Of a DNA stretch of 64,000 nt, positions 20,418-27,691 are shown piece by piece. This DNA comes from Caulobacter radicis (GTDB lineage: Bacteria; Pseudomonadota; Alphaproteobacteria; Caulobacterales; Caulobacteraceae): NCBI RefSeq assembly GCF_003094615.1, contig NZ_QDKO01000024.1, positions 88,472-152,471 on the forward strand. Reading direction: 5' to 3'. Positions within the stretch are counted from its first letter, which is position 1; every line of letters starts with the position of its first letter. The notes beneath the pieces were generated by a model that was not told where the DNA came from, searched no databases, and saw only the letters and a list, made by a program, of their open reading frames with translations. The position numbers and the translations under genes were made by a program.

Positions 20418-21137
20418 TTACGACCCGAACGGCTCGGGCAGCAGCCGCTCATAGCCTTTCCTCACCGCGCCGTAGCATTCGCAGGCGATGGCCTCGAGGC
20501 CCGCTCGGTCGAGGATGTCGACCACGCCGCGGCGATAGCGGATCAGGCCCTTGGCCTGCAGGGCGCCGGCCACGGCGGTGACCGTGGTCCGCTGCACGCC
20601 CAGCATGTCGGCCAGGAACTCCTGGGTCAGGCTTATGGTGTCGACGTCTATGCGGTCGCGGAACCCCAGCAGCCAGCGGCAGAAGCGAGCCTCCACCGCG
20701 TGCAGGGCGTTGCAGGCCACCGACTGGATGGCGTGGCCGAACAGCGCGTCGTTGTGGCGCTCGATCAGGTCACGCAGGATCGCGCTGCGCTCGACGCCTT
20801 CGCGCAGGGCCGAGGCCGAAATGCGGGAGACCCCGCCCGGCGCCTGGACGATGGCGCGCGACAGCGACTGGCGCGGCGAGATCGCCGCCATCAGTCCCAT
20901 GCCGCCCTCGCGGCCGATGGTGGCCGACTCGATGGCCGCGCCGTTCTCCATCAGCGTCATCAGCGAGATGACGCAGTCGTGCGGGAAGTAGACCGTGTCG
21001 ATCTGATCGCCGGGATCGTACAGCAGCTTCCCCTTCTCCAGGTCCTGATGGGACAGCTGGGCGGCGATGTAGCCGAAATCCTCGGGGGGCAGGGAAGCGA
21101 GCAGACGGTTCTTCAAGGGATGTAGAGGCCCTGTCAT
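20418..21137 (-). CDS. Crp/Fnr family transcriptional regulator
   Basis: The protein has 239 residues. An N-terminal cyclic-nucleotide-binding-like barrel (residues about 20-110, KGKLLYDPGDQIDTVYFP) leads through a dimer helix to a C-terminal winged helix (SLTQEFLADMLGVQRTTVTAVAGAL). It lacks the N-terminal cysteine cluster of Fnr. The LLYDPGDQ barrel and PHDCVISL segments resemble the uncharacterised alphaproteobacterial Crp-like group rather than classical Crp. ATG 21137 is preferred; a TTG at 21173 would add 12 residues. The effector is unknown. The 298 bases between this gene's start and the stop of the FMN-binding gene hold only a terminator for the latter. Confidence 0.85.
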   Translation of the reverse strand: MTGPLHPLKNRLLASLPPEDFGYIAAQLSHQDLEKGKLLYDPGDQIDTVYFPHDCVISLMTLMENGAAIESATIGREGGMGLMAAISPRQSLSRAIVQAPGGVSRISASALREGVERSAILRDLIERHNDALFGHAIQSVACNALHAVEARFCRWLLGFRDRIDVDTISLTQEFLADMLGVQRTTVTAVAGALQAKGLIRYRRGVVDILDRAGLEAIACECYGAVRKGYERLLPEPFGS

Positions 21138-21373
21138 GGCGAATCGAACGCCGGCTTGCGGCAAGGGTTGCAAGCTATAGGCAGGACTGAGGTGCGGCGC
21201 TGTCAGGTAGCCGACGCAATGCAGGCGCTGTCGGGCCTAAATCGAGATGGGGCTATATTGTGGCCGTATGGGCTGCAATAGCTCTGACTATCTCGCCTAT
21301 GTCGGGTTCCCGACAAAGAGTTTTGACGGGGGCTGAAACTACAGAGAAATCAACGAGCCATCAGGACTTTCCC

Positions 21374-21408
21374 CAGGGAAAAGGCCGCGCCGTCGGCGGC
21401 GCGGCCTT
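21374..21408 (-). terminator. Terminator of the FMN-binding stress protein gene
   Basis: Read on the reverse strand, AAGGCCGCGCCG and CGGCGCGGCCTT (21381-21407) form a perfect stem followed by TTCCC, so the end of the stem plus tail gives a T-rich run. It lies 29 bases after the stop of the gene at 21436. Confidence 0.7.
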
Positions 21409-21435
21409 CGTCGTTGGTTAAGTCCGTGAACGGAC

Positions 21436-21939
21436 TCAGGCGATGCCGATATGGGCCCGATCTCCAAGGTCGGGCTGGCTGTCGGTGAGGTTGGCCTTGG
21501 CGATCTCCCAGGCGAAGCGGACGGCGCCGCCCTTGGAGATCCAGAGCTCGGCGTCGCGGGCGTCCAGGCGCAGCAAGGTCAGGCGCGGGTCGTCCTGGCC
21601 GTCGGGATACCAGGCGGCGACGATCGGCGACCACCAGCGCTGGATGCGGGCGGTGTCGTGATCGCGGCTCAGGCGGCCCCCGATGCAGGCCTGGAAGTCG
21701 CCGTCCTTGGCCTGGACCACGAACATGGCGTCGCCGCCGTCGCCCGCCACGGCCTGGGCCAAGTCGGTGTCGTCGCGGGTGAAGAACCAGATCTGGCCGG
21801 TCTCCGGCTCGGCGAAGGCGGTCATCGGCTGGTAGTGCTGGTGGCTGTGGACGAGACCCAACATGCCGAAGCGGGCATGCTCGACTTCCTTCCAGAGGCG
21901 CTTTTCGACGTCGGCCTTGTCGTGGGGGTCGGTGCTCAT
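21436..21939 (-). CDS. General stress protein, pyridoxamine-phosphate-oxidase-like FMN-binding
   Basis: This 167-residue split-barrel protein belongs to the general stress protein 26 branch of the pyridoxamine-5-phosphate oxidase superfamily. Characteristic segments are RFGMLGLVHSHQHYQPMTAF, IWFFTRDDTDLA and QRWWSPIVAAWYPDGQDDP. Members bind FMN or FAD; the enzymatic role is unsettled, and relatives are induced by stress. The gene is alone, with GGAG close before the ATG at 21939 and a terminator behind. Confidence 0.85.
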   Translation of the reverse strand: MSTDPHDKADVEKRLWKEVEHARFGMLGLVHSHQHYQPMTAFAEPETGQIWFFTRDDTDLAQAVAGDGGDAMFVVQAKDGDFQACIGGRLSRDHDTARIQRWWSPIVAAWYPDGQDDPRLTLLRLDARDAELWISKGGAVRFAWEIAKANLTDSQPDLGDRAHIGIA

Positions 21940-22105
21940 GGGGGTCTCCTGCGCTTTGCGGTAAGGCAGGAGAACCGGCCGGGGAGGGGGCGGTTCCTAG
22001 GGCGAAGGTCTGGACCCCGCGCTCTCGCTTGCATAAATGACGAATACGAACTCGCCTTAAGCGAGCGTCGGCGTGTTCCAGCGCTGGCGATGGTTGGAGG
22101 GACGA

Positions 22106-22432
22106 TTGCAGGATCTCAGCTATTGGGCGCTGATCTATGGCGCGGCGATCGTACAGGTCGTGCTTGCGGGCCTCGTCTACCTGATCCCGTTCTGGGCGGC
22201 TTCCAGCCGGGGCCATCCGCGCAAGATGTCGATCCTGGCGCTGAACCTGCTGCTGGGCTGGACGATGGTGGGCTGGGCGGCGGCGCTGATCTGGGCGCTG
22301 ACCCGGCCGTCGCCGCGCGAGTTGCCCGAGGACGAGCAGATCCTGCGCTTCGCCGGCCTGCGCGACCAGGGCCTGATCACCGAGGCCGAGTTCCTGGCCA
22401 AGAAGCAACAGATCCTGGGAAGCCCGGCCTGA
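22106..22432 (+). CDS. Small membrane protein with superinfection-immunity-like and SHOCT regions
   Basis: The 108-residue product has two membrane segments (about residues 5-30 and 45-65, with a short SSRGHPRK loop) of the kind seen in the superinfection-immunity family. A SHOCT-like tail follows (LRDQGLITEAEFLAKKQQIL). TTG 22106 is chosen because GGAGGG lies 5 bases upstream. The SHOCT motif is common on the ends of bacterial membrane proteins and may mediate oligomerisation. No phage genes are nearby, so an immunity role is not supported by context. Confidence 0.7.
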   Translation: MQDLSYWALIYGAAIVQVVLAGLVYLIPFWAASSRGHPRKMSILALNLLLGWTMVGWAAALIWALTRPSPRELPEDEQILRFAGLRDQGLITEAEFLAKKQQILGSPA

Positions 22433-22451
22433 CCGGGCTTCCCGCGGCCTT

Positions 22452-23585
22452 CTAGAATCCCATGATCCGCGCGTAGCGGTCGCGGTGGAACGAGGCCCCG
22501 CCGAACAGGGCCTCGGCCACGCGGGCCCGCTTCATGTAGAGGCCCGAGTCGTGCTCGTCGGTCATGCCGATGCCGCCGTGCATCTGGACCATCTCGTTGG
22601 AGGCTAGGTGCAGCACCTCGCTGGCCTTGGCCTTGGCGAGGGACGACAGGGCGCGGGCGTCGGCGCCGGCGTCCAGGGCCTCCAGGGCGGCCTCGACGCA
22701 GGAGCGGGTGGTCTCGAGATCCGTGAACCACTTGGCGGCGCGGTGCTGCAGGGCCTGGAACGTGCCGATGACCTGGCCGAACTGGGTGCGGGTCTTCAGG
22801 TAGTCGAGGGTGATCTCGAAGGCTGCGCTGGCCGTGCCCAGCATCTCGGCCGCCAGGCCCGCATAGGCGCGGTCAAGCACGGGTTCGAGGATCGTCCAAC
22901 CCTTGCCGACCTCGCCCAGGACGGCGTCGGCGCCGACCTCGACGCCGTCGAAGGCGATCTGGGCCGCGCCGCGGCTGTCGGCCAGCGACAGGTGGGTGCG
23001 AACGATGCCGGGCGCGTCGCCGGGCACGAGGAACAGGGTGACGCCGTCGGTGTCGCCGCTGGCCCCGCCGGTGCGGGCGGCGACGATCAGCAGGTCGGCG
23101 GCCTCGCCGTCGAGGACGAAGGTCTTGGTCCCGTTCAGGGCCCAGCCGTCGCCGCTCGTGGTGGCCGAAAGCGCGATCCGCGTCGGATTGTGGTGGGCGT
23201 GCTCGTCGATCGCCAGGGTGGCGACCGCTTCGCCGGTGGCGATCCTGGGCAGCCAGGCGGCCTTCTGGGCGTCCGAGCCGCCCAGTTCCAGCGCCGAGGC
23301 GGCGATCAGGGCGGTGGAGAGGAGGGGAGAGGCGGCCAGGGTCTTGCCGGTCTCTTCCAGGATCAGGCCCAGGCCCAGATAGCCGAAGCCCGAGCCCTCA
23401 TAGGCCTCGGGCACGACCACGCCGGCCCAGCCCATCTGGCCCATCTCGCTCCAGGCGGCCGGATCGAAGGTCTGCCTGGAGCCCTCGTTGCGCAAGCGAC
23501 GCAAGGCCGAGACCGGGGCGCTTTCTTGCGACCAGGCCTTGGCGGCGTCGCGCAGCATCGTCTGTTCTTCGGTCAGGACGGCCAT
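22452..23585 (-). CDS. Acyl-CoA dehydrogenase (shorter subunit type)
   Basis: This is a 377-residue acyl-CoA dehydrogenase. N-terminal helices, a beta domain and a C-terminal four-helix bundle are recognisable. Near the end, QMHGGIGMTDEHDSGLYMKRA carries the conserved QxHGGxG and the acid of TxEHD that acts as catalytic base in this branch. It oxidises an acyl-CoA to the enoyl-CoA with FAD. It is the third gene of a minus-strand cluster, one base after the DsbA-like gene and downstream of a second, longer acyl-CoA dehydrogenase, so the two dehydrogenases may form a heteromeric enzyme. Confidence 0.9.
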   Translation of the reverse strand: MAVLTEEQTMLRDAAKAWSQESAPVSALRRLRNEGSRQTFDPAAWSEMGQMGWAGVVVPEAYEGSGFGYLGLGLILEETGKTLAASPLLSTALIAASALELGGSDAQKAAWLPRIATGEAVATLAIDEHAHHNPTRIALSATTSGDGWALNGTKTFVLDGEAADLLIVAARTGGASGDTDGVTLFLVPGDAPGIVRTHLSLADSRGAAQIAFDGVEVGADAVLGEVGKGWTILEPVLDRAYAGLAAEMLGTASAAFEITLDYLKTRTQFGQVIGTFQALQHRAAKWFTDLETTRSCVEAALEALDAGADARALSSLAKAKASEVLHLASNEMVQMHGGIGMTDEHDSGLYMKRARVAEALFGGASFHRDRYARIMGF

Positions 23586-23586
23586 G

Positions 23587-24198
23587 TCAGGCGCTCTCCA
23601 TGTCTTGATGGCGGACGGCCCAGTCGAGGGCCTGTTCGAGACGGTCGTTGCCCCAGAAGAGCTCGCCGTCGGCGGTGACGAAGGAAGGGGCGCCGAACAG
23701 CCCGCGCTCGCGGGCCTGGCGCACATGGTCTTTCAGCTGGTCCTTGATCGGCGCCGAGGCGGCCGCGGCCAGGACGTGCTCGGGGCCCGCGCCGACACTG
23801 GCGATCAGCGGGGCCAGGACCTCAGGGCTGCTGATGTCGAGGTCGTCGACGAAATTGGCCTGATAGACGGCGCGGCTGAAGGCCGGCGTCCAGCCGTCTT
23901 CCAGTCCGCAGATCGCCACCCGCGCGGCCAGCAGGCTGTTGCGCGGGAACTGGCTGGGATGGTGCAGCGGCAGGCCCTCGCGATCGCAGACCCTCTGCAG
24001 GTCGCGCCACATATAGTCGCCCTTCACCGGGAAGGCGTTGAACGGGCTGTCGGTCAGGCCCTGCTGCTCGTTGAACAGCGGGCCGACGATGAAGGGGCGC
24101 CAATGCACCACTACCCCGGCCTGGTAGGCCAGGTGCTCTACCCGCATGGCGGCGGGATAGGAGTAGGTGGAGGCGAACTCGTACCAGAACTCGATCAT
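23587..24198 (-). CDS. DsbA-family protein, 2-hydroxychromene-2-carboxylate isomerase-like
   Basis: This 203-residue thioredoxin-fold protein starts with IEFWYEFASTYSYPAA, which lacks the CxxC of DsbA and carries the serine seen in the kappa-GST/HCCA isomerase branch. The later RGLFGAPSFVTADGELFWGNDRLE segment contains the cis-proline region. Related enzymes use glutathione in degradation of aromatic rings. No signal peptide is present. It lies between two acyl-CoA dehydrogenase genes, which points to breakdown of an aromatic or polycyclic acyl compound. Confidence 0.85.
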   Translation of the reverse strand: MIEFWYEFASTYSYPAAMRVEHLAYQAGVVVHWRPFIVGPLFNEQQGLTDSPFNAFPVKGDYMWRDLQRVCDREGLPLHHPSQFPRNSLLAARVAICGLEDGWTPAFSRAVYQANFVDDLDISSPEVLAPLIASVGAGPEHVLAAAASAPIKDQLKDHVRQARERGLFGAPSFVTADGELFWGNDRLEQALDWAVRHQDMESA

Positions 24199-24229
24199 GA
24201 CCTTGTCTCCGCTGCGTGGCGGAAGGCTC

Positions 24230-25453
24230 TCACTGGTGATCGAGCAGGCCAAGCACCCGCTTGGCGACGACGTTCAGATTGACCTCGCTGGTGCCGCCTT
24301 CGATCGAATTGCCCTTGGCGCGCAGCATCGCGCGCAGGGCGGCGATCTCGTCGGGGGTGAAGCCTTCGCCTTCCCAGCCCAGGCCTTGCAGGCCCAGCGC
24401 CTCGACCAGGAGCTCGGTGCGTTCCTGGTTCATCTTGGCGGCGGCGTACTTGATGATCGAGACGGCGGCGCTGGGGCCCGAGCCGGTCTTGGACTCCGCC
24501 TCGGCCCGGCGCACGGTCAGCAGGAAGGCGTGGGCGTCCATCTTGTGGGCGGCGATGCGGGCGCGCAGGTCGCCGTCGGCGATGCGGCCTTCGGCGTCGA
24601 CGCCGACATGGGTCTTGGCCGCCTCGACCACGTCCAGGGCGGCGTTGCCGCCAAAGCCCGAGGCGCTGATGTTCTGGCGTTCGTACTGCAAGAGTCGCTT
24701 GGCGATCTCCCAGCCGCCGTTGACCTTGCCGACCAGCTGTTCCTTGGGAACCTTCACATTGTCGAAGAAGGTCTCGCAGAACGGCGAGGAGCCGCTGATC
24801 AGCTTGATCGGCCGGGCCTCGACGCCGGGCGAGGTCATGTCGAACAGCACGAACGAGATGCCCTCGTGCTTCTTGCTGGTGTCGGTGCGCACCAGGCAGA
24901 AGATCCAGTCGGCCTGGTCGGCATAGCTGGTCCACACCTTCTGGCCGTTGATCAGCCAGTGGTCGCCCCCATTCTCGTCCTTAACTTCCTCGCACTTGGT
25001 CTGCAGGCTGGCGAGGTCGGAGCCCGCGCCCGGCTCGCTGTAGCCCTGGCACCAGCGGGTCTCGCCGCGCACGATGCCGGGCAGGAAGCGTTGCTTCTGC
25101 TCCTCGGTGGCGTATTCCAGCAGCACCGGGCCCAGCATCCAGACGCCAAAGCTCATCAGGGCGGGGCGGGCCTTGATGCGGCGCAGTTCCTGCTCGAGCA
25201 CCTTGTTCTGGGCCTTGGAGAGGCCGCCGCCGCCGTACTGGGCGGGCCACATCGGCGCGGTCCAGCCCTTGTCGGCCATGCGATCGAGCCAGAGCTTGGC
25301 GTCGGGGTTCTTCCATTCCGCCTTGCGGCCGCCCCAGGGGGCTTCCTTCTCGTCCGTCATCGGCGTGCGCATCGACGGCGGGCAGTTGGCCTCCAGCCAG
25401 GCGCGCGTTTCGGCGCGGAAGGTGTCGAGTTCGGTGGCGCCGAAGTCGGCCAT
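24230..25453 (-). CDS. Acyl-CoA dehydrogenase (longer subunit type)
   Basis: The protein has 407 residues. WPAQYGGGGLSKAQ in the N-terminal domain, WCQGYSEPGAGSDLASL in the beta domain and the C-terminal NSIEGGTSEVNLNVVAKRVLG are typical of the FadE-like group used for steroid and branched acyl-CoA substrates. It is the first gene of the minus-strand trio. ATG 25453 is preferred over an earlier in-frame start at 25543, because the family sequence begins at MADFG and GGAG lies upstream. The substrate is not determinable from sequence. Confidence 0.9.
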   Translation of the reverse strand: MADFGATELDTFRAETRAWLEANCPPSMRTPMTDEKEAPWGGRKAEWKNPDAKLWLDRMADKGWTAPMWPAQYGGGGLSKAQNKVLEQELRRIKARPALMSFGVWMLGPVLLEYATEEQKQRFLPGIVRGETRWCQGYSEPGAGSDLASLQTKCEEVKDENGGDHWLINGQKVWTSYADQADWIFCLVRTDTSKKHEGISFVLFDMTSPGVEARPIKLISGSSPFCETFFDNVKVPKEQLVGKVNGGWEIAKRLLQYERQNISASGFGGNAALDVVEAAKTHVGVDAEGRIADGDLRARIAAHKMDAHAFLLTVRRAEAESKTGSGPSAAVSIIKYAAAKMNQERTELLVEALGLQGLGWEGEGFTPDEIAALRAMLRAKGNSIEGGTSEVNLNVVAKRVLGLLDHQ

Positions 25454-25643
25454 GGCGGGCTCTCCCTGGATCGTGCTGGGCGCTTGGCGGCCCGCTTCGG
25501 CAGGCAGACTACGCCACGGAACGCTGGGAGCAAGTCGATTCAAACAATCGTTCGCATCGCCGTGCGCGACGAGAACGTCCTGGACGCGTTATAGAAGCGC
25601 CGATGACGTTTCCCGGTCCGGGATTCGCCGTTCAGGGGTCTTG

Positions 25644-27302
25644 ATGTCCGCGCCAGAACTGAGACCCGCCGCTCTGGCGGTCGCACCGACTCTCGCCGCC
25701 ATCCTGGCCGCCTCGGCCGGCGTGCTGCTGCTGGCGTCCGGCGCGACCCCGTCCGAGCCGACGCGTTTCGCGATCCTGCTGGCCTTCGCCCCGTCGGCGC
25801 TGATCGAGATCAGCCACTTCGTCTCGTCGATCATCGGGCTTGTGCTGGTGCTGCTGGCCTTCGGCCTGCGCGCGCGGCTCGACGCGGCCTGGTGGGCCAG
25901 TCTGGTGATGCTGGCCGCCGGCGCGGTGCTGGCGATTTTCAAGGGCCTGAACTGGGAAGAGACGGCGACCCTGACCGCCTTCTTCGTGGCCATCCTGCCG
26001 TTCCACGAGGCCTTCCCGCGCAAGGCGGCCCTGTCGCGGATGGAGATCACGCCCGGCTGGCTGCTGTCGGCGGCCGCGGCCATCGGCGGGGCGGCGTTCC
26101 TGGGCTGGTGGATGTTCAACCACGTCGAGTACGCCGACCGCTCGTGGATGCGGATCATGGGCGACCGCGAGGCCGCCCGCGCCATCCGCTCGTCGATCGC
26201 CGCGGCGGTGGTGCTGATGGGCATCGGCGTGTGGCGGCTGATCGCCACTCCGGCCACGCCGCCTGTCGTCGACGACACCGATCCCGACTTCGACCGCGTG
26301 CGCGCCATCCTGGCCAAGGCGCAGGCCGCCGAGCCGGCCTCGAACCTGGCCTTGCTGGGCGACAAGCGCTTCCTGTTCTCGGCCTCGGGCGAGAGCTTCC
26401 TGATGTTCGGCGTGCGCCGCCGCTCGTGGATCGCCCTGGGGCCGCCGATCGGCCGCCACGACGAGCGCATGGAGCTGTTCTGGCGCTTCCGCGAACTGGC
26501 CGACGCCCATGCCGCGCGGGCGGGCTTCTACGCCCTGGGCCCGGAGGACCTGCCCGACACGGTCGACCTGGGCCTGGCCATCCAGAAGACCGGCGAGAGC
26601 GCCATCGTGCCGCTGGAGAGCTTCACCCTGGCCGGCCGCCGCCGCGAGGTCCTGCGCCGCAACTGGCGCAAGGCCGGCGAAGGCGGGGCGGCGTTCGAGG
26701 TGCTGCCGGCCGGCGCGGCCATGACCGTGATGGCCGAGCTGCGGGTGATCTCCGACGCCTGGCTGGCCCACCACGCCGGCGGCGAGAAGAGCTTCTCGAT
26801 GGGCGGTTTCGATCCGCGCTACGTGGCCGAGTTCCCGGTCGCCCTGGTGCGCTCGGAAGGCCGCATCGTCGCCTTCGCCACCCTGTGGACCACGGCCCAG
26901 AAGGCCTCGTTCTCGATGGACCTGATGCGCTACTCCGACGAGGCGCCCAAGAACATCATGGACTACCTGTTCGTCGAGCTCCTGCAGTGGGGCAAGGCGG
27001 AAGGCTATACGGCGTTCGAGTTCGGCATGGCCCCGCTGGCCGGACTGGACGACCGGCCGCTGGCGCCGATCATGTCGCGCGTGGGCCGCCTGCTCTACGA
27101 GCGCGGCGAGGGGATCTACAATTTCCAGGGCGTACGCCGGTACAAGGACAAGTACGACCCCGTCTGGCAGCCGCGCTACATTGCCGCGCCTCGCCGCTGG
27201 GCCATCCCTTTCCTGCTCGCCGACATCGGCCTGCTGTCGTCCGGCGGCATGTCCGGCCTGACGAAACGGCCGCGGCCTAATAGCGCGGGTCGCCCGTCTT
27301 AA
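25644..27302 (+). CDS. MprF-like membrane protein with DUF2156 acyltransferase domain
   Basis: The 552-residue protein has six or seven membrane segments in the first 210 residues, then a soluble domain (about 225-540) like the lysyl-phosphatidylglycerol synthase domain (DUF2156). Visible blocks are NLALLGDKRFLFS, KSFSMGGFDPRY, MDLMRYSDEAPKNIMDYLF and NFQGVRRYKDKYDPVW. The family transfers an aminoacyl group from tRNA to phosphatidylglycerol. The membrane part is shorter than in classical MprF (up to 14 segments), so the flippase part seems reduced. ATG 25644 has AGGGG at the right distance. The virJ/acvB partner common in alphaproteobacteria is absent here. Confidence 0.8.
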   Translation: MSAPELRPAALAVAPTLAAILAASAGVLLLASGATPSEPTRFAILLAFAPSALIEISHFVSSIIGLVLVLLAFGLRARLDAAWWASLVMLAAGAVLAIFKGLNWEETATLTAFFVAILPFHEAFPRKAALSRMEITPGWLLSAAAAIGGAAFLGWWMFNHVEYADRSWMRIMGDREAARAIRSSIAAAVVLMGIGVWRLIATPATPPVVDDTDPDFDRVRAILAKAQAAEPASNLALLGDKRFLFSASGESFLMFGVRRRSWIALGPPIGRHDERMELFWRFRELADAHAARAGFYALGPEDLPDTVDLGLAIQKTGESAIVPLESFTLAGRRREVLRRNWRKAGEGGAAFEVLPAGAAMTVMAELRVISDAWLAHHAGGEKSFSMGGFDPRYVAEFPVALVRSEGRIVAFATLWTTAQKASFSMDLMRYSDEAPKNIMDYLFVELLQWGKAEGYTAFEFGMAPLAGLDDRPLAPIMSRVGRLLYERGEGIYNFQGVRRYKDKYDPVWQPRYIAAPRRWAIPFLLADIGLLSSGGMSGLTKRPRPNSAGRPS

Positions 27303-27489
27303 ATCCCAGAAGATTGAGCGCGTGAGCGGCCAGAAGCAGGGTCGCCACCGCCGTCGCCATCATCATCGGGCGCCACGGCGCCATGCGCGGACCCTTTGCC
27401 GGGTTGGAAGGGCGCGCGCCCAGCCAGCCGAACAGCACGGTGAGGGCGGTCGTCGTCGCGGCCGCGATCAGGGTCGGGATCATGTCCAT
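27277..27489 (-). CDS. Small hypothetical membrane protein, 70 residues
   Basis: Two hydrophobic segments (TLIAAATTTALTVLFGWLGA and MMMATAVATLLLAAHALNLLG) flank a short basic linker PSNPAKGPR. Its 3' end overlaps the last 26 bases of the MprF-like gene on the other strand. No family is recognised. Composition and start (ATG 27489 or 27483) are acceptable, but the call rests only on a plausible two-helix membrane protein. Confidence 0.5.
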   Translation of the reverse strand: MDMIPTLIAAATTTALTVLFGWLGARPSNPAKGPRMAPWRPMMMATAVATLLLAAHALNLLGFKTGDPRY

Positions 27490-27588
27490 GGGCCGCAGAT
27501 GGCCTGCGACAATCGGTCTGGCAATAGGTTAATACGCATTAACACATTGGAACCAAATCCTCTGTACATACCTTGGTAACTGTGTCTG

Positions 27589-27689
27589 TTAACCTGTCCA
27601 CAGGAACGCTAAATCTAGCGTTTACCGTCGCGTTTACACGCTAGGAATCGGTGACTAGCGTGGGTCCCCAGGTGCGGGGAGAGCGATTC
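27589..27689 (+). promoter_or_regulatory. podJ promoter region: -10 box, DnaA-like box, CcrM sites
   Basis: GCTAAATC (27608-27615) fits the Caulobacter -10 pattern GCTANAWC exactly and lies 13 bases after TTAACC (27589-27594), a possible -35 that is also half of a CtrA-like TTAA site. CTGTCCACA (27594-27602) matches the DnaA box TTATCCACA at six of nine positions. GAATC (27645-27649) and GATTC (27685-27689) are GANTC sites for CcrM methylation, the mark that guides GcrA. GTTAATACGCATTAAC lies just upstream. In C. crescentus podJ is known as a DnaA- and GcrA-controlled gene, so these elements make sense together. Confidence 0.55.
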
Positions 27690-27691
27690 GC

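Noticed and set aside
21197..21237. Two GCGCTGTC half-sites before the Crp/Fnr gene
   Set aside because: They are direct, not inverted, and lack the other half of the operator. A third half-site near 61050 upstream of cysD has the same fault.
22106..22432. Prophage remnant, because of the superinfection-immunity-like protein
   Set aside because: There are no integrase, attachment repeat or structural genes, and the SHOCT tail is common in ordinary membrane proteins.
27594..27602. DnaA-like box as a sign of a replication origin
   Set aside because: A single weak box, no cluster, no AT-rich unwinding region and no dnaA, hemE or parAB nearby. A promoter role is more likely.
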